Shown here piece after piece: positions 24,101 through 37,640 of a DNA stretch of 64,000 bases; positions within the stretch are counted from its first letter, which is position 1, and each line of letters opens with the position of its first letter. The position numbers were made by a program, and so were the translations under genes. Below the pieces are notes generated by a model. That model was given only the letters and a program-made list of their open reading frames with translations, searched no databases and was not told the DNA's origin. This stretch comes from Cryptomeria japonica. Lineage: Eukaryota; Streptophyta; Pinopsida; Cupressales; Cupressaceae. The DNA lies in NCBI RefSeq assembly GCF_030272615.1, contig NC_081406.1, positions 145,178,091 to 145,242,090 on the forward strand, given 5' to 3'.

Positions 24101-27060
24101 AACGCGAAGGCACATTACAAAAGAAAACGATGCCTTCATTTTCCTAGTCATCATCAAACTCACAAGTGATACATGTCATAGAATAAGCCTAGAAGCAATG
24201 GCCATAATCAGAGAATGGGTATGTTCGTTCATTCAGAATGAATGTTCCACGTATATTAGGGTCAGTGGATTCACAAGGAGCCCTATGCTACTGCCAAGTT
24301 ACTACAACGGCCACATTATATTATTAGAATATGTCAAGAAGATGCTTGGGTTGCAATCACGTTTGTCTTCAAAACATAAAACAGGTGTAGATTGTTCAGT
24401 TTTTATTGGTTATTTTTCATGTTCCAAGATTCAGGTAGCAAAGATGGTGGAGTAGGAGTTGCAGGATCTAAATTTAAAATAATTCAGTTATGCTAAAGAG
24501 TATTATGACCCATACGAAAAACTAAAGCAAATAATGTCAAAGGCATATGAAGGACATAAGTCAAGATTGGAGGATTTTTGGGCCAACCTCCAAGATAGTT
24601 TTGAAGTCAGAGAGAAAAAGTATTCCAAGCTCTTAGTTCCGCATGTAAGGAATTTTTAAATAGAGACCAATCTCTCTAAAGAGTTAAGGGATGATGGTGA
24701 TTTATTAGACCCTACATATAAGGAACAGGAAATTTATAAGAAGCCCCTCTCTCCAATCAGATGGTCAGGCCATGAAGAGGTGGATATAGATAGAGTAACT
24801 CAAACTGTTATAAATAGAAATAGGCAGTGGCTAAGTTTGAGGGTTAGGCCGAGTGCTTCCAAAGGAAAGCAAAAGGAATCAACCTCAGGTATTCCTCAGC
24901 TAAGGGGTTATAAAGAGTATGCCCGCAAGACAAGGTCTAGCTCTAGAAAGAATACCTCTACAGACCCAAAAGAGGTGGCGCAACCCGAAGAGAGTATTGA
25001 GGAACTCTTCAAGCAAGTCAAGGAGCAAATGAGGAGGACCGAAATTCTAAAGAAGGCTGCTGATTTTGAAACCAAAGAAGGATTAGGAGTTGTGCCATTG
25101 GCAGAGGTACTCCTTGTTAGGGTATCAATTGGGTAAAGGCCAAGGGAAGGCATTCAGGAGGAAGATGAACAAGGGAAAACCGATGAAAATACACAACCTC
25201 CTCCTGATATGACAAGTACATCTACTCAACCCCCACCAACAATAGCTACACAAGCTCCAATTTTGACGTCAACCACTACAACCCCTCTGCCAACATCATC
25301 CGATGTTTTCATAATGACGTCAACATCATTACCTCAAGTAACTACAATGTTATTTCCTACTGTAGAAAATATAAGCATTCATAATATTGAATCAGATTTT
25401 GACCAAGAAGATGAGCAACCTATGGAATAATTGGTATAGAGATGAATCGAAGGGAAGAAGGAAAAGAAATTTACCAAGCTCAAGAGACAGGTACTAGTTG
25501 ACCCTATGAACATAGATGAACAAGGTCTACCTGCTAAGCAACCACTTGGAGGCGAGAAGGAATGAAATGATCATGAGGATTCACAGGATGAAAGATTGGT
25601 CTTAACTCCATAGGACCAAGAAGATCTACTGAAAGAGATAGCTGCCAAGCAAGGTATGGAGGAAACTGATAAAGGTGGTAGGGAGTATGAAGAAGAGATG
25701 AGTGATAAGTTAGGAGAGTTGCATGAGCAATAGCAGTTGAATGTTGATGTCACTCCTCAAACTGCCTAAATTCCAGTGGCTACATCAACCCAGGGTAATC
25801 GAACCCTAGAGCAAGATGGCGAGGAGAAAGATGAATCAGAGGAGCAGTCAAACATACACATGGTGACGACTAACATCGTGCCACACAAAGGTGAAAAGGA
25901 TAAAGATGTGCCACAATGGTTAAACTTCACCTTTGAGAAGAAGAAGAAAGTGGTGCTACCAAAGATTACATTACAACAAACCATCACTAAAGAACCACGG
26001 AAAACAAAGAGAGCAAAAACAATGCATCATTTGTCAAGGACAGGTTCTGGTGAAGTGATTGTTGATGTAGCAATTCCAACATAAGTTGAAGGTCAAGACT
26101 CCCCAAAATACCAAGTTTCACAGATCAAATTGGGTAAACAGGCCAAGTGGGGAGAGCTAGATACGTTGGAAATTGCTACTAGTTTCATTAGGAGTCAAAT
26201 ATAAAAGGAGCACATCTCCCATTCAGAGGTCAAGGCACAACTGGAACAATATAATAAGTTGTTGGTAGAGATTGGTAAGCCCATAGATACATGTGTAGAT
26301 GATAACTTACCTTCAACCTCATCACTCCCAGAAGGAGATATAAAAGCACTGGTTGAGGTAAGACAGGTGGCAGCTACAACAAAGGCATGGGCATGATCAA
26401 ATGCTACCAAAATTAGATTATTCTTGCAGAACACCATGAAAGAATATAAAAAGGCCATGTAGGTTGGAGGAGCGTTAGCTTCTCGTTCTCAGTAGTGGGA
26501 GTCGAAGCTCAACACTTTTGGCAAACAATTTCGAGTTTTGAATAAATTTTTGAGTCTTGGGGAAGAGGTTATAATAAGGGAAGATGTTTTAGGCGAAGAC
26601 AGTTGTAAAAAATTACAATCCTACGTATACATTTTGGAGTTGAAGATTGAAATGCTTCAACATTATGTGAAGGATATAACAAGTATTCGGTCTCCCCTTC
26701 TCAGGGTAGTGGAAAAGTATGAGAAGTTTGTAGGGCAGTTATTAGGAGTTTTGGGGCTTGGTATAGCCAATACTGGAGGTATCGAGAAGGACCAAGTACT
26801 CCGCCAGTTGGATGCATATGAGGCACAACATTTTGTGGCTTCGACTCAGTTTAATGTTGCATTAATGGACATGTATACATATTTGATAACCTAATGTCAA
26901 TAGATAGTGGAAACAATAGAAGAGTTGGAAGGTGAAAGAAAGAATGTAGAGGAGATTTTGAGGAAGTACAAGTTCAAAATCAAACATGTTGTTGATCCTC
27001 CTGCCGAAGTGATTGCATGTATCATGAGCAATTACAAGACCTATAAAAAGAAGTGAAAGA

Positions 27061-27900
27061 TAAACATATAATTGCTAATGATAGCATGACTTTTTGAAGG
27101 AGTTTTTTCATAACACCACACTGAGGCTTTGACTGCACCTCCAACTTACGCTTTAGTTTTGAGCAAAATTTTGCATGACTATGAAATCCTGACTCATGCA
27201 ACACCGTCTTCGTAGTGCTCTCTTAGTCCTAGTTTTGTAATGGTTAACTGGAGTCTAATGTAGAGACTTGCATGTCAACTGCAGCTCCTTGCTTTTTAGT
27301 TCTTAATTTAAATAGATTTATTTCCTAGAAAGTAGGACAAGAAACTCTATGAATTGAGGAGTTTAATTCATGTGTAAGGGTGCACAAATTGATGATTTGA
27401 GGCCCACTTAGAGATTTTAGATTATTTTTTGCAGATTGTTATGAACTGGATATTGACACATTCTTTGAAGTTAATATAAGAAACAACTTATAGATTGCCT
27501 GATCTATGCTTGTGTGCTATTAATTTGTTCTTTGCAGTTTGGTAAAGTCTATTGTTTGAAATCAACAACTTGTTCTGGTCTTATGTTTATTACTTTATGA
27601 ATCATACTGCGCATGTAAGTGGTGTATGAGAATTACTGGGATAAACGATATTATGATGATATTCTTTCCATGAATTTGTGAGGTTGTTGACTTTGCTGGT
27701 TTATTGGAGGTTCATTATTGAATGTTGATTTGGATGATATTGATGATTTTTGGATTGCAAGGTACTTACTAACTAGCTCATTAAGTTGTTATTGAATTAG
27801 TTTCATTGTTATTTTCTTGTTTCCCTATCTTTGTAGTTTATTTCGAAAGAGAATCTTAAAACATAAAATACAAAAAAAAGTGGAGTTATTGGAGGTTATT
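27061..27900 (+). other. 3' flank of the 19343 ORF
   Basis: AT-rich and non-coding. It may include the 3' UTR of the preceding ORF. No terminator or element boundary could be fixed. Confidence 0.4.
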
Positions 27901-27901
27901 G

Positions 27902-27985
27902 GGATTCGTTTAACCAACAGGCCCCTTTACAGGTACAATTGCATCAACCATTGAGCTACCCATCATTGTCGAGACCCGATTATAG
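27902..27985 (-). mobile_element. tRNA-like promoter, probable SINE head
   Basis: On the minus strand TAGCTCAATGG (27958-27948) is a perfect Pol III box A. A box B with a 3-base insertion, GGTTAAACGAATCC (27915-27902), follows 32 bp later, and a T-rich tract lies beyond. This is not a foldable tRNA. The neighbouring plus-strand CATTGTCGAGACCC resembles the primer-binding region after the LTR at 8875, so an LTR-element remnant is the alternative. Confidence 0.4.
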
Positions 27986-28389
27986 AGACCTTGGAGTAGT
28001 TAGTTTTTTGGAACTTATTGATTTTTGGGAGAGGTGGTGAGTGTTTACACAAATTACCTGACTGTTGGTGAGTGTGTCAAAACACCCGTCAACACTTACT
28101 AGCATACTTATCTTTAGAGTTTTAAATATATGTAAAGCACATCAAGGGATATCTTTATTGAAACCTATTTTTATTCAAATGTAATTGTTATTGAACGCTT
28201 AACCTAAAGACATTGCATGTTTGTATCTAAACTAAGTGTCATATACCCAAATACTTCCAAATTAATATGCGAAAAATGCAGAATTCAGTCACCAAAATTA
28301 AGTCTTACCCTAGTTGTAACATAACTATAAGCCTAATAATAGTTATAATTGAAACATATGTAATTCTACTTGAATCATTACTCTACTTA

Positions 28390-29045
28390 AATATTGACCC
28401 TAAATGCACCTGTCCATAATTAAATCTTAACCTTAACCCTCACCTTCACCCTAATTCTACCCTAAAAAACCACACTATGATTGAACCCTCACTAAATCTT
28501 AATACCCTAATTGAATCATAATCCCAACATTGACCCTAACATTACTTGATTCTCAATCTTATACCTAAACCCAAGCTTAATCCTAGAACCCTAACTCTAA
28601 GAATGACTTAATTTGAACCTTAAGTAAATCCTAATTAAACCTAATAGCACTAATTTTAATTAAACTCCAACCTTAACTCTAAACCCTAATTAAAGCTTGA
28701 CCTTAAATGAACCCTAACCCTAGAAACTATATAGTAATTGAATCATAGTTATAACTAAATTCGAACCCTAATTAAAGCCTAAGCCTAAGCCTAGGCCTAA
28801 CCCTAACAATAATTCTAATTGAATCATATAACTAGCCCTAATAGAAATGTATCCCTAACCCTAAACTATACCATAATTGAACACTAACCCTAATTAAATT
28901 ATAACCCTAGGTAAATCATGACCCTAACCATGAATATAAATGTACCATAATCCTAACTCTAATAATAACCTAATTGAATCACATAATGCTAACCCTAAAT
29001 AAACCCTAACCACAATATTGATTGAAACCTAACCCTAATATATCC
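28390..29045 (+). repeat. Degenerate telomere-like CCCTAA array
   Basis: About nineteen CCCTAA hexamers, several as AACCCTAACCCTA, are scattered with related blocks such as AACCCTAATTGAATCATA. The spacing is irregular and the sequence is very AT-rich, so it reads as an old, expanded interstitial telomere-like satellite. Confidence 0.7.
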
Positions 29046-30119
29046 TAGCATTCATTTTCACACCTATACTTCTAAACCTAAATTATTTTAAAAAAAATAC
29101 AAAATTTTCTCACTCTGATTTATCATTCATATTATTTGCGTTAGAATGTTTTAAATCTCACTCCCCAATTCATTATAAACTCATGATTATATGATTAAAA
29201 AATTTACATTTAAATTATAATTGAAGCAATTAAATATGGATTGAGATTAATCATTATTGTAAAGTTATCATCTTTGCACATTTATTTTGTTAAATTTTTT
29301 GAGAAGATGCCTATTTTATTTTGATATTATTTTTTTAAAAATATTTTGTCTATTTGTATAGAATTAATTATGATTTAGTTATAATTTGTTTATATGAAAA
29401 TAATAATAATTAAAAAACTAACTAATTTATTATACAAAATTATTTAGAAACAATATAATTAAAAAGGGAAAATTAAATTTATAAATTAATGACAAATAAA
29501 AAATCAAAAGTTATTCCTTCAATTCAAATTGAAGCAAACAACACAATTATTTAGCCTGATTTAGATTGATCTCAAATATGTATACAATATTCACTAAGCC
29601 AACAAATATCCATCCCCTATACAATGAATCCTTCCTATAATCACTTCATTACTTGATGACATTGTACATGAAAATACAATTCAAATTATAGTGTCTCCTG
29701 TTTGTGACCTCAATACAACTTTAAACAAAGTATGATATGATGAGAAGTAATGTAAATTGTCACTCTAACCTACTAGGTTGCATTATTACAAATAGTCAAG
29801 ACACAAAAAAAGGTAATATGAGAATCTAAAGATGGTTCACAGACAATACATAAAATTGAAAAATAATATATATGAAAATAAAGAGCTATCAATGCAACTT
29901 ATAGCATGAAGGTAGTCTAAAAACTATACTGCAATGGTCAAAGTGGGTATATACTTAAGTATTTCATGTATTTAGTCATGACCGAACTCATCATGTGAAT
30001 ATGTGTGAGTCATAGGTCATCCACGCACGTGATAATGAGTGGATCTTATTTGGTTTTTTCCAAAGCTTCTTGCATTTGCATAGGTTTGACACTTTGAGAC
30101 ACAAAGAACCAAAAAAAAG
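29046..30119. other. AT-rich non-genic stretch
   Basis: I see no gene, element end or repeat with clear structure. Short AT-rich simple tracts dominate. Confidence 0.5.
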
Positions 30120-30133
30120 TGATTGGCTCTATT

Positions 30134-30261
30134 TTTTATTTTTTTTGGTAGGTAATAGGCCGAAGCCGAATTCATTTTAGATGTCCCTATTGGGAGTTGA
30201 ACTTGGGTCTCCACAGTGAGAACCCAGTGTTTTAACTAGTTAAGCTCAACCCCTTGGACAA
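30134..30261 (-). mobile_element. tRNA-derived SINE, copy 2, 14-bp TSD
   Basis: Read on minus, the copy runs from TGTCCAAGGGGTTGAGCTTA through a box-B-like AAGTTCAACTCCC to GGCTTCGGCCTATTACCTAC and an A-rich tail. It is flanked by perfect 14-bp duplications TGATTGGCTCTATT at 30120-30133 and 30262-30275. This is a full-length retroposed copy, and the long clean TSD implies a fairly recent insertion. Confidence 0.88.
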
Positions 30262-30275
30262 TGATTGGCTCTATT

Positions 30276-31740
30276 ATTAATGTATTAATAAATATTAATA
30301 TCATACAAACGACATTGTTGCATTCTATTAATAAGACATCAATAATTGGTTCATCTCATGGAGGCTTCACTGGCTATGCAATATTATATTACGTGCATTC
30401 ATATTGGGGGTTTTAATATCCCAAAAATTAAAAATAATATATTACAAATATATTAAGGATGTAGGGGTTTATAAATTTAACATTGAAATACGAATATTAT
30501 AAGGTATTTTTTATTTGACAGATGTCAAAAGTATGGGCAAAATTTCCTAGGGGATATCTCATTGATGTGCATTCTAATTGGTCATGATTGGGTCAAAGTG
30601 TACTTGACTTGTCCACGAGGTCATATCCCTTGTTGTTATTAGCATGTGCGAAAACTACGGGACACACCACCTTTGTCTTCATTCGACCACGTATGCTCAC
30701 GGGAATTTCTCCTTCTTATTATTAGGGTACATATAGCCTTCCCTTTGTCTACCCCACATCCCCCATGGGCTCATTGTTGTTTCTATGTTTTCTCCCACAA
30801 AGGCACGAGGTACATACATAACCTTTTGTTTACCATGCCTCTAGGTCCGCACATTCGTGGTGCCTCCTTTCAAATAGCATCCTCATTGGCCATGCATGTA
30901 ACATCCACATTGATGTCCTGTGTGTTGAGTTTATCTCACATGGCATTCATGTTCTTGTATAGCATCTAGTTGTTGACCCGTGCGGGGACCACTGGGCCCG
31001 CCACCCTCTTTAATCTCATGTTGTGCCTACGTCCATTTTGTCTTCCACATCATAGTTTTAGTGGGGTCATGGACCCACCTCTTTATCTATTGCAACAACC
31101 CTGCATACCCACGGGTTATAAGTCCTTGTGCCTTAATACGTAGAGGGGGCGCAGGGTACCAAAGGCTACCCTGTGCGCCTGCGCAAGTAAACTAAATTAT
31201 TAACCACCCCCTAAGGGGACACGAGGCCAAGGCATGAGGTATGAAGTAAAGTGTTTGAGTTTAGATAATATTCGTTTAGAGCTTCATAAAATACACTTCA
31301 GTCAAATAGTGTTCATTTAGAAGGTGGGAAGTGGCTAAGCAATGAAGTGGAAGGAAACCTACAACTTCAAGTCATTAACAAAATTTGGATTCAAAGAGGA
31401 TCAAGGAACAATACTTATATAGGTATTTAGAAAACTCTTATCCCCTCCATTGAACTATTATTCTAATTCATATGTTTTAACTTAGTAATGTCAACCATGG
31501 AAAGCATTATTTCATCTATCAAATCAATCTATAAACAAGGATGAACACATGAAGAACACCTTATTGACCATCATAACGATGTGTTGAATTAATATTTTCT
31601 TTCCCTAACCTCATCAAAGTATTAAAAAGAATGCCATTATAGGTTCAATCATGATATGGCAATATACAGAACTGGATTATTATTTTTTTGGATAAGTCTG
31701 TCAGTAGGGGGCAATACCCTTTCTATTAATTCAAAAAACA
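30276..31740. other. Non-genic stretch
   Basis: No supported gene. Open frames at 30646-30969 and 30980-31195 lack recognisable domains. An imperfect hairpin (GCGCAGGGTA with TACCCTG then TGCGC) lies at 31149-31178. Confidence 0.4.
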
Positions 31741-31756
31741 AGATATAGCCAAAAGT

Positions 31757-32700
31757 ACATCAGTGGTAGAGATAACCAATGTTATCTCCAATTACTTTCA
31801 GTCTCTCTACAATAGCTTTTGGGATCAAGTTATTGTTTTCCTCCATGAATGCTAAAAACTTGTCCAACAAGTACAGTTTCCCCACTCCCTTCTTATACAG
31901 CTTCCATGCCTTCAGCATTTTGGTCTTCTTGCCCTCGACATTCAAATCAAAGAAGCCCATGGTCACTTGATATGTAGGCACCATCTCCACTTGGTTCAAG
32001 GCCATCATAATGCTTGAGACATTCTCCTTCCTAACCGTGCATCTCACTATCCATTCACGTTGAGAGTATATCCCAGGATCTGCACAATGGGGGCAAACAA
32101 ATTTTCATACACTTCTCGCTCATGCACATGGCCTCTGAACCAAAAATCTAAACCTAGGATCTTGATTACAACCAGTTTTTCTTCCTCATTTTCCTATGGA
32201 AACAACTAATACACCTACTCCTTTGGTTATTCTATAACTGAGTTCAAACCTACACACCTACATATTACTCCAAAGGATTCTACCATTTTTGTTTGAGGGC
32301 TTGAATGAGAGATGTAATTGTTCTTCTATAAAAAAATCTTGCCTCTCTCTACGGTGCCATTACTATCCACATAAATTTTCATTTGAGATTTTATTGGAAT
32401 CCCCACATGATTTATAGCCTGTTTCTTTGTTACCAATCTAAAATCTGACTATCAAAACCTAAAAATCTTTGCTTGAAGATGTCATAGTTGATTTCCTGTT
32501 GTATCACTTTGTCTTCTAGGAGTTCCTCAAGATGCCACCTTCAGGATTATTCTAGAGGTACGATGCCACTAAACTTCTTGTGTTCACCCACCCTAACAAC
32601 ACCATGCTTTTTCTCTCTTGAGATATTCCTCTATTTTTTGTAGTCAAGAGATGTGAGAGATAAGGATCTTCCTCGTTCTCTAGTTCTATCTTATCCATCA
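31757..32700 (-). pseudogene. Decayed minus-strand coding remnant, family unknown
   Basis: The last clean part (31760-32047) contains KMLKAWKLYKKGVGKLYLL and ends GDNIGYLYH then a stop. Upstream, broken frames continue to about 32700 (ILGLDFWFRGHVHEREVYEN, LENEEDPYLSHLLTT). Stops and frameshifts are frequent. The composition is protein-like but I recognise no domain. The remnant may belong to the same class of repeat-borne ORFs as the copies at 37641-47960, but no direct motif match was found. Confidence 0.4.
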
Positions 32701-33210
32701 ATTAATCGACCCCATCCCAAGGTGGGCTAGTTATTACCCCTGACATACTATTTCTAGGTTAAAGTATATACTATTTGATGAATGCCATATGAAGCTTTAT
32801 AGGGGTTTTCAATTGCTAACAACATGATAAAAAAAAATCCTAACGTTGGTTTTAGTGTAGGATGGAAACATAGTCTATTTGTTGCAATGATATAAATGTG
32901 ATTAAAATAGGCTTGGGCTTAAATTCTACTCTCAATTTGACTTACTTTATTTTTTAATTTACTTATGGATGCACCATGATGAGCACACACATAATTTCAT
33001 AGCAATATTATAACTAGACTTGATTTTTTTATTATAATTTTATCCATTAGTTAATCAACTAATAGGTACATGTGGATTGAAATGCAGATGGATCTAATGG
33101 TGGATATGGAATATGGAATATTTAATTGTTACCGATGAATTTTTTTTGTTGTTGTTGGCTCAGTCATTTGTCGAAAAGGTTGTAAACTTGCTAACATCTC
33201 TCATGAAACT

Positions 33211-36200
33211 GTGGATGATGAACTCATTAAATATCCTTTCAATTTTATCAGTGAGCTTGGGAATCCTTTAAATGTAAAGCACAAACAAAAAAGGAAAGTT
33301 ACAACAACACTTATAAGCATTAAGAAGAAACATGACATAATGGTTGTTGAAATGTTAGAGTCAAATATAGTGGAAAGTACACCAAACCCTCAAAACAACA
33401 GAGAAAGTGTGGAGGAAGGTATATGTAAACAACCAAGAATCAAAGATGGGTCTAAGTCAGTGGAGAAAAGGATAGTTGTTGATCCTAACATATTGGCATC
33501 TTGGAATAAAAAAGTGAATAGTTTAATGGAATAATTTGTCAAGGGGAAACTTACTCTCAAAGTATATTTAGAAAAGGGAGAACCTAAAATAAAGATCCAT
33601 TGTGAAAGTTGCAGCATTGATTACAAAACAAGAGAAGTATCTATGGCAGCACGAATAGTTTGTAACTCCAAAAACAATCATATAAAAATAATGTCCCATC
33701 ATGGTCACATTTTAATGGAGGGAAATGGTGAAAATCATTTAAGTAGCATACAAAAGTAGACAACAGTGGTTAGAGATCGAGTTGAGATTGATCGAGCAAT
33801 TAAAATTCTATATGATTTCAACAAGACACAAGAGCCTTATTTATTCAAGGTGGTGGAAGAAACACTTGCAGGCTATGAGGATAAGAAAAAAATAAGAGTA
33901 GAATGTACATGATGCAATAAATGGTTTTGTTTGGTGGCAACAAGTGGTAAAATTGTTAGCTCTCTAAATGAACACATGAAATCAAAGCAACACACCATTG
34001 CTACAAATGAGGCTTCACATGATACAATTTTTTTAAGGAGTGGCACAGTTGAGAGAGCCAAGAAGCCTACCAATGATAAGTCCCAACAAAGTTTGACTAG
34101 GTTCTTGGTCCCATCATCACCAGCTATATTACATAGGGGTTCTACAAGTGCAAATCCTTCTACTTCAAGTGTGTTAACTACACTATTCTAAATTTATTTT
34201 GAATATGATAAGTTAGAATTTGTACATTATTTGTGTTATCATCTTATTACACTCTTGTTAAAGGTCATTCATTGCCATTGATACTGCAATGTTGCGAGTA
34301 TTGGTATTCCCATATTAATAGAAATGGGGAGAGATTAGACACAAAGGTCCTAATGGATGATCAAAGGGGTGGAAAATTATGGACCATAGAGAAGCATACC
34401 AAGATGATGCTATGTTATGAGGGTAATGAATATCATATTGATGGCACATATAGGCATTTTCATTACAAGAGAGCTTCTGAGATAGGGATCTCATTTGAAT
34501 CACTGGCATACAACTTTTGTAAGATGATTCTAGAATGTGATGACTTAATGATTCATTTATACTGTGAATCAAGGTGTGCCAATAACAGATATGGAAGGGA
34601 TATAGGGAGAGGGAGAAGACTAGACTATTTGACTCAAAATCAACTCAAAATAGTTGCTAGGGTTTCAAATGCTAGCCAAAGATTAACAATGCAAGCTCTT
34701 TGGTGGGAAAAGACAAAGGTTTCTATACTCTCTATTAGAATGAGATCCCTAAAGGAGAAGTTGTTTGAATCAACAAAAAGGAAGGATGTCTTTAGGTTTT
34801 GCAAGGATGTGTGTGAGGTACATAAACAAGGAAAATTACAAAGTAAAGATGCAGTTTGGGATTTTTTCAAGGATATCATTCACAACCTGATGCATCCAAA
34901 GGTAGGGAGAAGGTATAGTACATCCACTAAATCACTTTATGAGATGATCAAGTCATGGGGAGGTCCTTGATTACATAGCTTTAGTAGCTTGAATCTAGAT
35001 GGTCCTTCAATTTCTATAACTTTGAGGCAAGTTAGAAAGTCATTGGCATACATCTCGATGGAGAATGACTACATTTTTGAGGCAGTAGGAAAAGTGTATG
35101 CTTCTTATAAAACCAAACATGGTATATATGGCCCAATTCCTATGTACCTTGTTGAAGTTGAAACTATTATGAAAAAGTATGTTAGGTGGGTAGCAAAAAG
35201 TGATACATTGGAGGGTTTTAATGGTAATAAAGAAGAACATTGACGTCAATCAAATTTCTTGGTGAAAGTTGGTGAGGGATTTGGAGGCTATGATATCATA
35301 ACAGATTCTTTTAAGAAAAATGTTATTGGTCACTATGCACGTGTCATTATTGCAAACCCTTTACATTAAAATATTCCTCATTTGGTTGTGGTTGCTCATC
35401 CAACATGCAAAAGGTTAAAGGCAAATTTTGTTCATCAACAATGAGAAAAAATAGATTTTTTATGAAAGAGACGTGGAAAATAATCTGGGACCTATTGTTG
35501 GTCATTCCTAAGATGGGGATAGTAGAAGAATACAAGTTATTTTGATGGACTATTGTTCAATAGAAGGTATTCGATATCAAATTCCTTGGGAAGGGTAGAG
35601 ACTAAGTGGGTTGCCCAATGGTTGCAATGTAACAAGATTCCATGATCAAGACTACATCCACAATGGCAAAAATCTAGTTAATCCTTTATTTAGCGGTCAA
35701 TGAGATTTCATTTTAGGAGAAGAGTTGATAAGTTTTAATCATGTTAGGATGGTTTATAACACTTTTATAGTGGATGATCACAAGCTTAAAATAAAAGATA
35801 CAGAGAGGATAGATTGACAAAATTAGGGTCAGGCACAACATATAGCTTCAAGACATGTTTAGAGGTTTTTGAAAGAGATGAGAAGCACATCCAATGGAAG
35901 GGTAGAGAGGAAACTAGGCACAAAGATATATTATCTAATGATTGTTGTTGACTACATTGATATTTTTACCTCAGAGTTTGACTCTTTGGGAAAGAGTGTC
36001 AAATACTTCATGAGTTCATCATTTCTTCACGTTATGGTTATGTTGGCTACAAAAAGAATCTAATAATAACGTCAACATAAATTTCATCAGCAAAGAGGCA
36101 TATCAAGATGTAAAAATTTCTTGTCACTTTGTAATTTTGTTGTTGAGATTAGTTCGAGATCAATATTCTAACTTGCCATGTGTTTTGCACCTAACTAGAT

Positions 36201-36465
36201 CATATGTATGTGAGAACTTCTTTAGCAAAGTTGGTGGGATGGTTGGAGAAAAAAGGGCCTACGATTTAACTGACTTTCTTCATGTCGTTGCAACCCTTGA
36301 TAGAGTTGTAGAAGAAGAATCAAATCCTCAAGGGCTTCATTTTAATAAATCTCATAAGAAGAAAGAATGTATCTGGAATAGATTGCACCAAGAAAGGATA
36401 CAAAACGTTAACATATTATCAAAATATGATTCAGTATTTACAGTGTTGGTGTTTTCCATCTAGTA
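33211..36465 (+). pseudogene. Decayed zinc-finger, transposase-like gene
   Basis: About 1,080 codons can be followed with frame changes. At 33211-34191 one frame with three internal stops holds two zinc-binding motifs: IHCESCSIDYK with later C/H, and a BED-like C-x2-C...H-x4-H (CNKWFCLVATSGK, then NEHMKSKQH). At 34233-34970 there is an uninterrupted 245-codon stretch (LMDDQRGGKLWTIEKHTKM, MQALWWEKTK, FRFCKDVCEVHKQGKL). At 34989-36463 come further pieces (GLPNGCNVTRFHDQDYIHNG, MVYNTFIVDDHKLKIKD, ENFFSKVGGMVGEKRAYDL). N-terminal zinc fingers before a long unknown core suggest a transposase or a gene derived from one. I cannot assign a superfamily, and no terminal inverted repeats were found. 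Confidence 0.55.
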
Positions 36466-37640
36466 GTCAGAATATAGATGATTTCAAGGCTTTGTTGCAT
36501 TTACCATTCTGAGCTAGATGACCAATTGACAAGAATTCTAGGGATATGGAATTCTCCTACACTTCGGGCTCTGAAAAACCCAAGAGGGTGAACCTATATG
36601 GTATTTATGAAAGTAACACAATTTTCACATAATCTCCCCTTACAAATAGATGATTCTCGGGGTTACACCAATATATATAAATATCCAATAACATCATCCC
36701 ACTTCCATATTATATTGGCCTCAAAGAAAATAAGAACAAAAACATAAAAAAGAACAAAAAATAAAAGATAGATTTAGTAACTTTGAAATTTAGATGTCTG
36801 AGAAATCATAACAGAAAGCAGATCAGTGCCTATCCTGGGATACATAGTTGATTCCCCAAATTACAATAGCTCCACAATCACTCACAAATACAAATGCCTT
36901 ACATCTGTACCCAATAGTTCATAACATGAATCATACTTGAAAGATCTCCGCCATTTTATCACTTTCTGTAATACCCATCAGGAATTTAATCTTTTATTTG
37001 AAAAGAGCCCTAACTAAGAAAATACACATTCACACATGACTATGAAGACAATACCTATTTATCCTTAATAAACAAGAATAATAACAAGTGATAAGACGCA
37101 CAAAGAGACGAAACATGATATGATTTTCATTAATTCAAACTATGAAAACATCATCCAGAAAACATTGAAACTTTGAACTCAGAAAAATATTACGAAAGTC
37201 TGTCAATTATGAAAATCCCAGAACCCTTTGTCCATTAGCTTTTATTTACTTTTATAGAACAAGGAGCATAACAAGATTCAGGCCAATGATAGGTGTCATA
37301 ATTATATTACCTCCTATGAAAATATGTTATAACATCTTTTCAAATTAAAACCGAAGTGCCATGCCTTCATAGAAAAAAGCTTAGCTTTCAACAGAATGCA
37401 CAACTGCATGCCCCAAGTAATCTTCAGTCCTAACCAAAAGTCGACTCCTCAAATATTTTTAACTGATCAATGCTTCTCATGCCAGTTGTGCATTGAAAAA
37501 CTGTTTGGCCACTCAACATTCTTAATCAACTCCACATGGTTAGGGGCCTCTTTACACTTATCATCAATAACAACCCTAACACATGTGACAAACTTGAAAT
37601 AAGCTATTTTGGTAGCAATTAATTTGTCTATAGCATAATA
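36466..37640. other. Non-genic stretch
   Basis: AT-rich and without supported genes. It may hold the 3' flank of the minus-strand ORF that ends near 37641. Confidence 0.4.

Larger units (their letters stand above)
19343..27060 (+). pseudogene. Decayed ORF of an unrecognised repeat-borne family (plus copy)
   Basis: The ORF starts MDPTSSKKGKELDRLPATMK and continues with EHFYNADTRKCSDAQGR, DLAADMLRYVFGIPSRDE, FHPWMFHYMTTVL, KKYFDWAQILSDNIHRQL and a charged, coiled-coil-like C-terminal half (to about 27050). Stops (for example near 19562, 24453 and 24480) and at least one frameshift near 24130 break it, and a 3.9-kb insertion (19916-23811) splits it exactly in frame. I do not recognise the family. 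Matching motifs in the minus-strand copy at 46661-47960 (MYNPTSTTMRMNEG, VKCFGV, YISRKIHEGL) show that it is repeated. It resembles ORFs that travel with plant transposons rather than a single-copy host gene. No RT, integrase or transposase motif was seen. Confidence 0.6.

Noticed and set aside
27902-27985. Functional tRNA gene on the minus strand
   Set aside because: Box A is perfect but box B has a 3-base insertion and no cloverleaf acceptor stem forms.
28390-29045. True telomere
   Set aside because: The hexamers are scattered and degenerate and flanked by ordinary sequence on both sides.
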